Origin: an uncultured Ruminococcus sp.
GTDB lineage: Bacteria; Bacillota; Clostridia; Oscillospirales; Acutalibacteraceae
DNA: 64,000 nucleotides
Assembly: GCA_902762615.1 (NCBI GenBank)
Contig: CACWOX010000008.1
Location: 21,223-85,222, forward strand
Direction of reading: 5' to 3'
Both the position numbers and the translations under genes were made by a program. Under the pieces are notes generated by a model, which was given only the letters and a program-made list of their open reading frames with translations, searched no databases and was not told the DNA's origin. Positions 1 through 8,138 of the stretch are shown here, piece by piece. Within the stretch, counting starts at the first letter, position 1. Every line of letters begins with the position of its first letter.

Positions 1-651
1 GGCTGCTTCAAAATCGTATGCGACAGTGTCCACCACCGCGTCGTGAATGATCGTCTCTCTCGCAAGCTCGGTTGCTTCGTCGGGAATGCGTGACAGTATG
101 GGAATAATCGCGCTGTTGAGCTCGTCGAACATCGAATGAATCTCTGTGGCGGAATATTTGGAATACAGCACCAGATAATTGCCGTCGTGGAAGTTGTTTT
201 TGACGGTGTAGCTTCCCATCACCCAGAATGCCTCGGGATGATCGGCAAGCACGGCTTCCTTGACTATGTAGATCTGGTCGAATTCCAGCGAGGATTTAAG
301 CCGGATGTATTTCAGCTCGAAGCAGCCGTTTTCCGCCCGTTCGGAAGATATTTGATAGATGGCGTTTTCTATATCCTTATAGGCGTCCTTCATAGTCTCG
401 TCTTTAAGCGAGGCAAAAGCGGATTTGCTGCCTATCGGCTTGAATCCCTCCCGAACAGGAAGTGTCAGCGTCAGCGCCGTGCAATTCTGGTCGTTCAAGC
501 CGAAGAGGTCGCATTTTAACGCGTTCATGATCTCACCGAAGCCACTGCCCGATGAGATTGCCTCGGAGGTTGCGCAGCCCGTGAGGGTAAGCGCTGCGAA
601 AAGACACACCGCGACGGCAAATATTCTGATGATTTTTTTTCGACCGTCCAT
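1..651 (-). CDS. Partial lipoprotein with transglutaminase-like region (C-terminus cut by window edge)
   Basis: About 217 codons are visible; the gene runs off the left edge. The N-terminus is basic (MDGRKK), then hydrophobic, then LTLTGC, a good lipobox, so the product is probably an exported lipoprotein. Near the edge the protein reads ELARETIIHDAVVDTVAYD, which resembles the start of transglutaminase-like domains in clostridial lipoproteins (LAxxIHDxLVxNVxYD); the catalytic Cys would lie outside the window. A G-rich ribosome-binding site sits just before the ATG at 651. Function beyond this is not readable. Confidence 0.75.
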   Translation of the reverse strand, partial: MDGRKKIIRIFAVAVCLFAALTLTGCATSEAISSGSGFGEIMNALKCDLFGLNDQNCTALTLTLPVREGFKPIGSKSAFASLKDETMKDAYKDIENAIYQISSERAENGCFELKYIRLKSSLEFDQIYIVKEAVLADHPEAFWVMGSYTVKNNFHDGNYLVLYSKYSATEIHSMFDELNSAIIPILSRIPDEATELARETIIHDAVVDTVAYDFEAA

Positions 652-672
652 GAATTTACCCCCCGATTATTG

Positions 673-702
673 AGTGTGAAGTTTGAAATGTGAAGTGTGA
701 AG
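673..702. repeat. Short degenerate tandem repeat, unit about TGTGAAG
   Basis: Four imperfect 7-bp units (tgtgaag, tttgaaa, tgtgaag, tgtgaag) lie between the U32 peptidase stop and the lipoprotein start. The same unit recurs in five copies at 50521, directly after the map stop codon. Confidence 0.6.
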
Positions 703-722
703 CTGTGCTATGTATTGCCGCG

Positions 723-2873
723 TTACTGCACTCCTTTGAAATACATGCCGGACGTTATGTTTTTTTCTCTTGAAAGTGTGCCTTGAATGTAGCCGCCGAT
801 CATTGCGGCACATTCCTCCCGGCTCTCGGTGGTGAAGGTCATTGTCACCCAGTCAAGCGACAGCTCGTCGCAGGATTTTCCAGCTACATTCTCCGTTACG
901 CTCATCATCACAGGATTGAATATCTCCGAGCAGCCCATTCTGCACAGCACAGGCAATTCGCGTCCGGTGCGGTCGGTAACGGAGCATCTTTTACCGTCCG
1001 CCATTTGTTTCGATAATCCGCGGCAGCCCATTGGCGAAAGCGCCGCAGGACAGTTGCGGGTGATCATCATGGGGATATTTCCTCTTATGATCATGCCTCT
1101 GGGCTGTGATGAGCCGAGAGCGGCTATCTGCCCGAGCGTCAGTTCAAGGCTCAGTTCATTGTCAGCCATTCCCATGCCGGCATACCCGTCGAGCGAACGG
1201 CTGTTGAATACATTCAGCCCGAAGCCGCCGTGAATGGTCATTCCGATATTTTTCATTATCGGCAAAAGCCCGATGTTGTGTATCATTATATCATCAATAC
1301 CATGCTTTTGGGCTTGCACGGCGAGCTTCTCTATCTGTTTTTCCACGCCGAAAAGTCCTCTCGGAGCCTCCACGGCAGGAATGATTTTCATATGGCGCAG
1401 CCTGTCGGCAGCGTCGGCAAGAGCCTGTTCGCCCATTTCCAGCGGAATGTAAGCCATGATCACACCCTCAAGGCTGTCGGGTATCTGTCCGGCATGGCGG
1501 AAAATAACCCGCAGCGGCGGCTTACCGTCTGCAAATACGCGGCGTTCCGATGGGCTGGCATTCTCCGCGGTGTCATCGAAGCAGATTGCCTTTGGTTCCC
1601 GCCTTAGCGAATCCAGCTTCCCCAGCGCCTCGCGCTTCATTGCGGAAAGAGCGGAGGACGGCAGCGTAAGCCCCTGGGCGACCTCGGATGTAAAACCGGC
1701 GAGAAAGTAGGGCGTGCCGCCTGTTTTGCCCAGAACGCGTGCCGCGTATTCCTCGCTGAAAGGCGTCTTGGCGGCGTGCTGCGGCTTGTCGCCCGTGACG
1801 GCTGCCAAGTGTCCTTCGCCGTCGCTCACCTCAAGCAGGGCGGAAGAATCGACGTCCGCCGCGGTGAGCTTCATTTCAAGGGGAATGCGCTGATATTCAT
1901 TTTTGTAAAGCGGATGAATCGAGCCAAGCAGCGAAGAGGAGGCCGAAACAACGTCCTCCTTTGTCCGCGTGCCGAACATGCCGCGACCGCGTTTGCCGGT
2001 AAAATATCCGTCGGTAAAGCCGGAGCGTGAGAATACCGCCGTGAGCTTTTGGGCTAAATCGGCTGGCACTTCGCCCTCGTCACGCATCATGCGGCAGGCG
2101 GTCACCGCGGCTGCCACGTATTCGGGGCGCTTCATGCGACCCTCTATCTTGATGGAGCGTACCCCCATAGCCTCAAGCGCAGGAATGTGCTCTATGTGCG
2201 ACATATCCTTGAGGCTCATGCAGCCGTCAAAGCCGCTTTTGTCGCCCGTCACGCGGAACGGCAGACGGCACGGCTGCGCACAGAGTCCGCGGTTGCCGCT
2301 TCTGCCTCCCAGCACGGCGCTGAAAAGGCACTGACCCGAGACGCACATGCAAAGCGCTCCATGAATGAAAACCTCTGTTTCTATGGGGGAAACCGCCGTA
2401 ATTTCGGATATTTCCTTACCGCTGAGTTCTCTTGAAAGCACGGCGCGCTTAAAGCCCATTTCGGCTGCGGCGATGGCACCGCCCGCAGTATGCAGCGACA
2501 TCTGCGTGGAGGCGTGCATCACAAGATCGGGTGCGGCAGCGTGTATGTACCGTGCAAGACCGGCGTCCTGCACTATCACCGCATCCACGCCAATGGCGCA
2601 TGCCTCGGAAATAAGCTCCTTTGCCGATGACCATTCGTCGTCCCGCACAAGGATGTTCGCGGTGAGATGTACCTCGACGCCCGAAGCGTGGCAGTATCCC
2701 ACCGCTTCACGCAGTCGGGAAAAATCGGAAAAATTCTCGGCATTGCGCCGTGCATTCAGCCCTCCGGCACCGAGATAGACCGCATCGGCTCCCGAACGCA
2801 CAGCGGCGACAAGCTGCTCCTGCGAACCGGCAGGAGCAAGTATTTCAATTTTGTCCTTTGCGAAGGAACTCAT
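723..2873 (-). CDS. U32 family peptidase (with DUF3656-like C-terminal part)
   Basis: A 716-residue protein beginning KIEILAPAGSQEQLVAAVRS, the typical N-terminus of U32 peptidases (collagenase-like PrtC; the E. coli relative RlhA acts in 23S rRNA hydroxylation). The U32 signature is present at about residues 167-200: EVFIHGALCMCVSGQC followed by GNRGLCAQPCR, with its conserved cysteines. The length fits the long U32 form with an extra C-terminal domain rather than the short form of about 400 residues. Its start overlaps the end of zapA by ATGA, so the two are translationally coupled. Substrate is not predictable: protease or RNA hydroxylation. Confidence 0.9.
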   Translation of the reverse strand: MSSFAKDKIEILAPAGSQEQLVAAVRSGADAVYLGAGGLNARRNAENFSDFSRLREAVGYCHASGVEVHLTANILVRDDEWSSAKELISEACAIGVDAVIVQDAGLARYIHAAAPDLVMHASTQMSLHTAGGAIAAAEMGFKRAVLSRELSGKEISEITAVSPIETEVFIHGALCMCVSGQCLFSAVLGGRSGNRGLCAQPCRLPFRVTGDKSGFDGCMSLKDMSHIEHIPALEAMGVRSIKIEGRMKRPEYVAAAVTACRMMRDEGEVPADLAQKLTAVFSRSGFTDGYFTGKRGRGMFGTRTKEDVVSASSSLLGSIHPLYKNEYQRIPLEMKLTAADVDSSALLEVSDGEGHLAAVTGDKPQHAAKTPFSEEYAARVLGKTGGTPYFLAGFTSEVAQGLTLPSSALSAMKREALGKLDSLRREPKAICFDDTAENASPSERRVFADGKPPLRVIFRHAGQIPDSLEGVIMAYIPLEMGEQALADAADRLRHMKIIPAVEAPRGLFGVEKQIEKLAVQAQKHGIDDIMIHNIGLLPIMKNIGMTIHGGFGLNVFNSRSLDGYAGMGMADNELSLELTLGQIAALGSSQPRGMIIRGNIPMMITRNCPAALSPMGCRGLSKQMADGKRCSVTDRTGRELPVLCRMGCSEIFNPVMMSVTENVAGKSCDELSLDWVTMTFTTESREECAAMIGGYIQGTLSREKNITSGMYFKGVQ

Positions 2874-3226
2874 CTGTCGTCAAGCTCGGAAAGGCGCAGA
2901 CGAACGCCCTGAAGCTCACGTCTAAGCCGCTCGATCTCGCGCTTGGCTTCCTCGGCTTCGAGGCGGGAACGCTCGCTGTCTTCGATATAAGCCTTGATCT
3001 GCGAACGAAGGCTGTCGGCAGCTGCGTTTGCCTTCTTGCATTCGTCGGCATAGCTGAGCGCGCAGAGCACTGCCGCCATGGTGGTGGAAACCCTGTCGCT
3101 GCCTGCCATCATCTTGTTCATTCTCGCGTCTACGTCGTCGCCAATGGCTCTGATGTAGCTCTCGTCATCTTCGGATGCAATGTAGTAATCTGTTCCGCAT
3201 ACATTGAGACGTACCTTATTTTTCAT
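2870..3226 (-). CDS. zapA: Cell division protein ZapA
   Basis: 118 residues. The N-terminal half (MKNKVRLNVCGTDYYIASED, then a helix with DVDARMNKM) matches the ZapA globular domain, and the rest is a long coiled coil (residues about 60-115). ZapA binds FtsZ and promotes bundling of its filaments at midcell. The zapA-U32 peptidase order is common in Clostridia, and the 4-base ATGA overlap with the next gene supports co-translation. The ribosome-binding site AAAGGAG lies rather far (about 14 bases) from the ATG. A TATAAT-like element lies upstream, but no convincing -35 is seen. Confidence 0.85.
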   Translation of the reverse strand: MKNKVRLNVCGTDYYIASEDDESYIRAIGDDVDARMNKMMAGSDRVSTTMAAVLCALSYADECKKANAAADSLRSQIKAYIEDSERSRLEAEEAKREIERLRRELQGVRLRLSELDDR

Positions 3227-3422
3227 AATTGAGATTCAAACTCCTTTTGCAATCATGCATAGTTATACTCAATTATTATAATACATTATTCCCCGAGTTG
3301 GAAGTGTATTTTTGCAGATTTACAAAAACTTTTAAATTGGAAACTTTTAAATTTTCTGAATTGACAAGGAAAACGATAGAAATGATGAAATGATGCAATT
3401 GCAACAAGAGGCAAATATCCGG

Positions 3423-3451
3423 TTGACTTGAATGATGAAATGTGCTATTAT
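3423..3451 (+). promoter_or_regulatory. Promoter of alaA
   Basis: TTGACT, 17-base spacer, TATTAT: a near-consensus sigma-A promoter about 75 bases before the alaA start. No leader structure is obvious. Confidence 0.75.
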
Positions 3452-3524
3452 TTAAAGAAGCCGCATCACACAACGCCAATCTGCGTCAGATGGGCTGCAA
3501 TAAAACACTGAGAAGGTATGCGCT

Positions 3525-4745
3525 ATGAGAACATTTCAGAAATCGCACAAGCTCGACAATGTGTGCTACGATATACGCGGTCCCGTAATGGACGAAGCCA
3601 ACCGCATGATCGCAAACGGAGAAAAAATCCTCAAGCTCAACATAGGCAATCCAGCCCCATTTGGCTTTCGCGCTCCTGACGAGGTCATCGAGGCAATGCA
3701 ATCCAACCTGACCTCTACAGAAGGATATTCCGACTCCAAGGGATTGCTTGCGGCTCGTCAGGCCATCGCCGATTACTGCGTCAATGTCAAACATATTGCC
3801 GGCGTCACTCCCGACGACGTTTACACCGGCAACGGCGCAAGTGAGCTTATCACATTGTCCATGCAGGGCTTGCTCGACAACGGCGACGAAGTGCTTGTTC
3901 CCGCGCCCGATTATCCTCTATGGACGGCTTCCGTCACGCTTGCCGGCGGCAAGGCGGTGCATTACATATGTGACGAAAGTGCCGACTGGTTTCCCGATAT
4001 AGACGACATCCGCTCCAAGGTGACGCCGCGCACAAAGGGCATTGTCATCATCAATCCCAACAATCCCACCGGTGCGCTTTATTCCCGCGACCTGCTGGAG
4101 CAGATAGCCCAGATCGCCCGCGAAAATGACCTGATCGTATTTTCCGACGAGATTTACGACCGTCTTGTAATGGACGGTCTCGAGCATACATCCATTTCCT
4201 CCATAGCTCCGGATATTTTTTCCGTTACCTTCAACGGACTTTCCAAATCTCACCTCATTGCCGGCTACCGCTGCGGCTGGATGTCGCTCTGCGGCGAAAA
4301 ATCCCGTGTCAAGGGCTACATTGAAGGCATCAACCTGCTCTCTTCCATGCGCCTTTGCTCCAACGTTCCGGCGCAGTCGCTTATTCCCATCGCTCTCAAA
4401 AACGCGTACACCGCCAAAGAAATGCTTGTTCCCGGCGGCAGAATATATGAGCAGCGCGAGTTCATCTGCAATGCCATCAATGACATTCCCGGCATGAGCG
4501 TCGTCAAGCCAAAGGCTGCCTTCTACATCTTCCCTAAAATCGACACCGAGCGTTTCCATATAACCGATGACGAAAAGTTTGTGCTCGATTTCCTCAAGCA
4601 GAAGAAGATTCTTCTCACGCACGGCGGCGGCTTCCACTGGGAGACCCCCGACCATTTCCGCGTGGTATATCTGCCTTGCGTCGACGAACTCAAACAGGCA
4701 GCAGAGGGACTGCGCGACTTCCTTAAAGATTATCGCCAGAACTGA
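3525..4745 (+). CDS. alaA: Alanine transaminase AlaA-like (PLP-dependent class I/II aminotransferase)
   Basis: 406 residues, closely resembling E. coli AlaA throughout: SHKLDNVCYDIRGPVMDEA at the N-terminus, LNIGNPAPFGF, PAPDYPLWTA, IINPNNPTGA, SDEIYD. The PLP-binding lysine is in NGLSKSHLIAGYRCGW. AlaA interconverts pyruvate and alanine with glutamate as amino donor in the cytoplasm. The ATG at 3525 follows AGAAGG at a spacing of about 8. It has its own promoter and a strong terminator, so it is a single-gene unit. Substrate assignment rests on family resemblance. Confidence 0.9.
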   Translation: MRTFQKSHKLDNVCYDIRGPVMDEANRMIANGEKILKLNIGNPAPFGFRAPDEVIEAMQSNLTSTEGYSDSKGLLAARQAIADYCVNVKHIAGVTPDDVYTGNGASELITLSMQGLLDNGDEVLVPAPDYPLWTASVTLAGGKAVHYICDESADWFPDIDDIRSKVTPRTKGIVIINPNNPTGALYSRDLLEQIAQIARENDLIVFSDEIYDRLVMDGLEHTSISSIAPDIFSVTFNGLSKSHLIAGYRCGWMSLCGEKSRVKGYIEGINLLSSMRLCSNVPAQSLIPIALKNAYTAKEMLVPGGRIYEQREFICNAINDIPGMSVVKPKAAFYIFPKIDTERFHITDDEKFVLDFLKQKKILLTHGGGFHWETPDHFRVVYLPCVDELKQAAEGLRDFLKDYRQN

Positions 4746-4767
4746 TTTTTTCAGGCTAATATTACGT

Positions 4768-4805
4768 CCGGACAAGGAGGCAACTGTTTCTTTGTCCGGT
4801 TTTTC
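4768..4805 (+). terminator. Intrinsic terminator of alaA
   Basis: Stem CCGGACAA / TTGTCCGG followed by TTTTTCC, 22 bases after the alaA stop. Confidence 0.9.
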
Positions 4806-4860
4806 CTACTGAACTATGTGAAAATCATTATGAAAAAATTTATTTTCTAAATAAAAACTC

Positions 4861-4889
4861 TTGACATATTGTTAACAGTCTGTTACACT
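4861..4889 (+). promoter_or_regulatory. Promoter of first tandem lipoprotein gene
   Basis: TTGACA, 17-base spacer, TACACT, about 35 bases before the lipoprotein start. The spacer contains the short palindrome GTTAAC. Confidence 0.8.
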
Positions 4890-4923
4890 AAAATTATCAA
4901 AAAACGAATGGAGGATTCTTCAA

Positions 4924-5841
4924 ATGAAAACAACCAAAAGACTCATTTCACTGACCGCAGTTCTGGCGCTGCTGCTCTCAATGGCGTCCTGCTCGCTGCT
5001 CGAAAAGAAGGCAAGCTTCACCCAAAAGATCACGGCTGGCAACATTACTGTCAGCATCCGCGACGACATGAAAGAACTGGACGAGGTCAAAAACGACGAC
5101 AACTACATCACAGGCTTCCGCTGGAACGGCTACGGCATGAACATCGGAAATGTGGAGGCAAATGAAACCAGCGCATTCAAGCTCAGCGGTCAGACCGGCG
5201 ACGATGTCCTTAAAAAGGTTGCCGAAAGCGGCAAGGATGCGAGCGACATCAAGAAGTTTGGCGACATCAGTTATATCGAATACACCGATACGTCCAACAG
5301 CACGGATTACGCATCCACGGTGTATATTACGGAAGTCGGCTATGAGTATTATTTCTTTGAGTTCTACACACTTCCCAATAATGCCGACAAGTACCGCGAG
5401 CAATACGAGACCATTATTTCCAGCGTCAGCATCATAGAGGAACCTGCCAAGACGGTAGACGTCACCTTTGACAATGTGATCTTAACGGTGGATGGTGACG
5501 CATATGAGCAGAGCAGCGGCACATGGATATGCAGCAGATACTCTGTCACTGTATTCAACACCAATCTCAGCGCCAACACAGCAACACCCGAGCAATTGGC
5601 AAAAGCGACAATCCAGAGCGGCGGTTACAAGGACTTCAACGGTCAGGATGTCACTGAAGTTCAAACAACTCCGGGCGGCGCGGTCTACTTTGAAGGCATG
5701 GCTGAGGAATTATACGCTACCCACTTCATCAAGGAAATCAACGGCACGCTGTATTATATCATGCTTTCAACGATTGTTCCTACAGACGATCAGCTCAAGG
5801 CTGAATTCGTAACGATTGTCGACGGCGCTCACGCGGCGTAA
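4924..5841 (+). CDS. Lipoprotein of unknown function, tandem copy 1
   Basis: 305 residues. A basic, hydrophobic leader ends in SMASC, an acceptable lipobox with Cys near residue 19, so it is probably anchored outside the membrane. The rest is soluble, acidic and aromatic-rich, with two similar halves of about 140 residues: a VTFDNVILTVDGD segment in the second half echoes ITAGNITVSIRDD in the first. I recognise no family. It is a clear paralogue of the next gene (shared leader, then N-Q/T-QKI-GNI and I-R-DMKE motifs). The ribosome-binding site GGAGG precedes the ATG. Confidence 0.85.
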   Translation: MKTTKRLISLTAVLALLLSMASCSLLEKKASFTQKITAGNITVSIRDDMKELDEVKNDDNYITGFRWNGYGMNIGNVEANETSAFKLSGQTGDDVLKKVAESGKDASDIKKFGDISYIEYTDTSNSTDYASTVYITEVGYEYYFFEFYTLPNNADKYREQYETIISSVSIIEEPAKTVDVTFDNVILTVDGDAYEQSSGTWICSRYSVTVFNTNLSANTATPEQLAKATIQSGGYKDFNGQDVTEVQTTPGGAVYFEGMAEELYATHFIKEINGTLYYIMLSTIVPTDDQLKAEFVTIVDGAHAA

Positions 5842-5872
5842 TCAAGGCTTTTTGAAAATCAATACTTTTATT

Positions 5873-5922
5873 TCATCCGCACATAAGGCAGAGCAACTCC
5901 TTGTGTGCGGATGATTTTTTTT
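5873..5922 (+). terminator. Intrinsic terminator between the tandem lipoprotein genes
   Basis: A 16-bp near-perfect stem (tcatccgcacataagg / ccttgtgtgcggatga) with a 10-base loop, followed by eight T. Confidence 0.95.
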
Positions 5923-5974
5923 AATTGGAAACTTAAAATTAGTATGAATTCTCCTATCAGAGCCCTCATAATTC

Positions 5975-6003
5975 TTGACAAAAAAAATATACTTAGCTAC
6001 AAT
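5975..6003 (+). promoter_or_regulatory. Promoter of second tandem lipoprotein gene
   Basis: TTGACA, 17-base spacer, TACAAT, about 34 bases before the TTG start. The layout is the same as in front of the first copy, so the promoter was probably duplicated with the gene. Confidence 0.85.
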
Positions 6004-6036
6004 TATAATATATTACCCGAATGGAGGAATAAAAAA

Positions 6037-6945
6037 TTGAAAGCAACAAAAAAAATGATGAGTTTCATTGCGGTTCTTGCGCTGCTGCTCTCAACGGCAT
6101 CCTGTTCTCTTCTCAACGGAGGCGGAAAGTTCAACCAGAAAATCGTAGTCGGCAATATTGAACTCACTATCCGTGAGGACATGAAGGAAGATCCGTCAAT
6201 TACTACAAAGGGACAAAATTATATCACCTGCTATTTCTGGAACGGATACGGGATGAATATCGGCTCGATAAATGCTACCGATATCATACTCAGCGGAAAA
6301 ACAGCTGATACATTTCTTGCGGAAACACTGGAAGAGCAAAAAAACCTCACCGATATTAAAAAGTACCAAGACGTCAGCTATGCGGAATACTCCATTACAG
6401 AAGGAGAAAATCAATATCTGTTTACCTATTTTATACTTGAAGAAGGAAACGAATTTTACTTCCTTGAGTTTTACACCATGTCAGAAACTTCAGATGAGTA
6501 CATGAAACAGTATCAAACCATTGTTTCAAGTGTTAAAATGATTAAAGAAACAACGGCAACTGTCAATGTAACCATAGGAGGAATCGCTATGACAATTGAC
6601 GGTGACTCGGTTGACAGTGGAAACAATATTTATAAATGCGGCAGATATATGGTCAGCGCCGCTTCTTATACTGTTCCATCTGAATATTCCGCTGAGGAAT
6701 TCATTCGTTCAGCCATCGAACAAGGAGGTTACAAGACCGCCGAGGGAAAGGAAGTAACCGAGGTAACTACAACCGCCGACGGCATTTCCTCTTTTGAATG
6801 TTACACTAATAATATGTATGCGTATCATTATGCCAAGACGGTAGAAACCAAGATTATATATCTCTTCTTCTTCACAACGGCGCCAGCTGATGAACAGCTT
6901 AAAACAGATTTCGGATATATTGCCGCTGCCGCAAAGCTTTCATAA
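6037..6945 (+). CDS. Lipoprotein of unknown function, tandem copy 2
   Basis: I place the start at the TTG at 6037, nine bases after GGAGG, giving 302 residues against 305 in copy 1. The leader then aligns exactly (K-A-T-K-K, then AVLALLLSTASC). Starting further upstream would run translation through the promoter. Shared motifs with copy 1 include NGYGMNIGS, EFYF/YYFFEFYT and a conserved C-terminal TDxxQLKT/AxF stretch. Base composition is slightly more AT-rich than copy 1. Unknown function; probably surface-exposed. Confidence 0.85.
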   Translation: MKATKKMMSFIAVLALLLSTASCSLLNGGGKFNQKIVVGNIELTIREDMKEDPSITTKGQNYITCYFWNGYGMNIGSINATDIILSGKTADTFLAETLEEQKNLTDIKKYQDVSYAEYSITEGENQYLFTYFILEEGNEFYFLEFYTMSETSDEYMKQYQTIVSSVKMIKETTATVNVTIGGIAMTIDGDSVDSGNNIYKCGRYMVSAASYTVPSEYSAEEFIRSAIEQGGYKTAEGKEVTEVTTTADGISSFECYTNNMYAYHYAKTVETKIIYLFFFTTAPADEQLKTDFGYIAAAAKLS

Positions 6946-6982
6946 TATTTCTAAAAATGAGTATATCGCTGCCAACACATCA

Positions 6983-7025
6983 AAAACGCTTGCCTTATCG
7001 TCAAACAAGGCAAGCGTTTTGTATT
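6983..7025. terminator. Bidirectional terminator
   Basis: Perfect stem AAAACGCTTGCCTT / AAGGCAAGCGTTTT with a 10-base loop. T-rich tails are present in both directions, so it can also end the minus-strand gene that stops at 7091. Confidence 0.85.
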
Positions 7026-7090
7026 TTACTCATGTTTACTCATGTTTAATTTACTGCATCAAAAGCTGTGACTTTGCGGAATCAAAACAA

Positions 7091-7450
7091 TCAGAAAATG
7101 GCTGTTATCAGCATTGCCGCGGCTGCTCCGCCGCCTGCCGAAATCAACAGCGGAAGCCAGCTGCCGCGTCGGTTTTGATTTATTGGTGGAGCATCCGCTA
7201 TCGAATACTGACGTGTGCGCTGTTCGGGCGGGTGCTTATGACTTGCATTTACACGCAGCACATGTCTGGTGCCATGCTGTGCGTCCTCCACCTCCGCGCT
7301 GAGATTGTCAGCCACACGTTCCGCCTCACGGTGCAGATCCAGCCCACTGCCGCAGGTGTACTGCGGACGGACAAAGCATATCACACGCTCAAAAAATTCG
7401 CTGTCCACGCTCTCTACCTCAACGACATACCTTCCGATTCCCTTTATCAT
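7091..7450 (-). CDS. Small protein with C-terminal membrane anchor, unknown
   Basis: 119 residues. The first 90 or so are polar with scattered Cys, Arg and His; then comes a basic stop (NQNRRGSW) and a hydrophobic tail (LPLLISAGGGAAAAMLITAI) that would insert as a tail anchor. No family recognised. Support for coding: ORF length, the well-formed tail helix, a purine-rich AAAGGGG upstream (spacing about 13, rather long) and a terminator downstream. The plus-strand ORFs over it have unnatural composition. Moderate confidence that it is expressed. Confidence 0.55.
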   Translation of the reverse strand: MIKGIGRYVVEVESVDSEFFERVICFVRPQYTCGSGLDLHREAERVADNLSAEVEDAQHGTRHVLRVNASHKHPPEQRTRQYSIADAPPINQNRRGSWLPLLISAGGGAAAAMLITAIF

Positions 7451-7661
7451 TTTTTCTAAAAAACCCCTTTCTATGCAAACTCATGCAATGCCGCGCAAAG
7501 TATGAAATTCCGGAAATCCCATGCACGGTCACGTATCAATCCATAAGCTATTATTTGCGAAAAAGTCAAAAAATATGTATGGCAGGCAGATCACAAGAAA
7601 GATTAAACAAATTGTAATATTCCGCTTGAAATGGCAAAAAAAGGGTTTTCAACTCAAAAGC

Positions 7662-7964
7662 GGTGGAAAAGTCTGTTAAAAGTGTGGAAAAGTGTGGAAT
7701 TACATTCTGTATTATCATTCAGCCCTCAAAATCAAGCGGAAATCGCAGGGTTTTCCCCTCTTTCCACCGAGTTTTCCACCGAATTTTCAAAGGGTGTAAT
7801 ATTCAACAGCTCTCCACAGCCTTTTTTGATTCGCAGATGTGGGATTTACAAATAGTAATAATTCGCATTTTTGGAGTCATTAATTGAAACATTTTACAAA
7901 ATAATTGTCGGATTTTTGCTCTTATCACAGATTTTCAACTGCTTTTCCACCTCTGATTTCCACA
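7662..7964. other. Cluster of DnaA-box-like 9-mers in a 690-base intergenic region
   Basis: Between 7451 and 8138 I see no convincing gene. Within it lie one exact TTTTCCACA match to the DnaA-box consensus TTWTNCACA (reverse strand at 7683) and near matches: GTGGAAAA at 7663, TGTGGAATT at 7693, TTTCCACC at 7761, TTTTCCACC at 7772 and 7943, and ATTTCCACA at 7956. Both orientations occur. The ORF spanning it (7631-7855) encodes only these repeats and looks spurious. Whether DnaA binds here is inference. Confidence 0.45.
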
Positions 7965-8044
7965 GGCAGTGGAATATGTCCGAATCATACCTTTGCTTTT
8001 GACACGATGTAACAATAATTTTACGATATATCTTCCGTGGATTA

Positions 8045-8073
8045 TTGACAATCAGGGCAATTGGATTTAAAAT
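8045..8073 (+). promoter_or_regulatory. Promoter of ilvD
   Basis: TTGACA, 17-base spacer, TAAAAT, leaving a leader of about 60 bases before ilvD. That is too short for a T-box or a classical leader-peptide attenuator. Confidence 0.75.
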
Positions 8074-8138
8074 ATAAAAGATAAAAAGACATTGCTCTTG
8101 CAGTCATTCTTTTATAATAATTCAGGAGGTAATATCCC

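Noticed and set aside
3918..4775. 285-codon minus-strand ORF over alaA
   Set aside because: Antisense shadow of a clearly recognised aminotransferase; no ribosome-binding site and no family resemblance.
7631..7855. 74-codon plus-strand ORFs in the ilvD upstream gap
   Set aside because: Translations consist of the DnaA-box-like repeats read through; no ribosome-binding site.
7451..8138. Chromosomal replication origin
   Set aside because: No dnaA, dnaN, rpmH or gyr genes nearby, and genes to the right point towards the site rather than away from it. Kept only as a DnaA-box-like cluster.
8074..8138. T-box or leader-peptide attenuator before ilvD
   Set aside because: The leader is only about 60 bases, with no stem-loop/terminator pair or T-box sequence.
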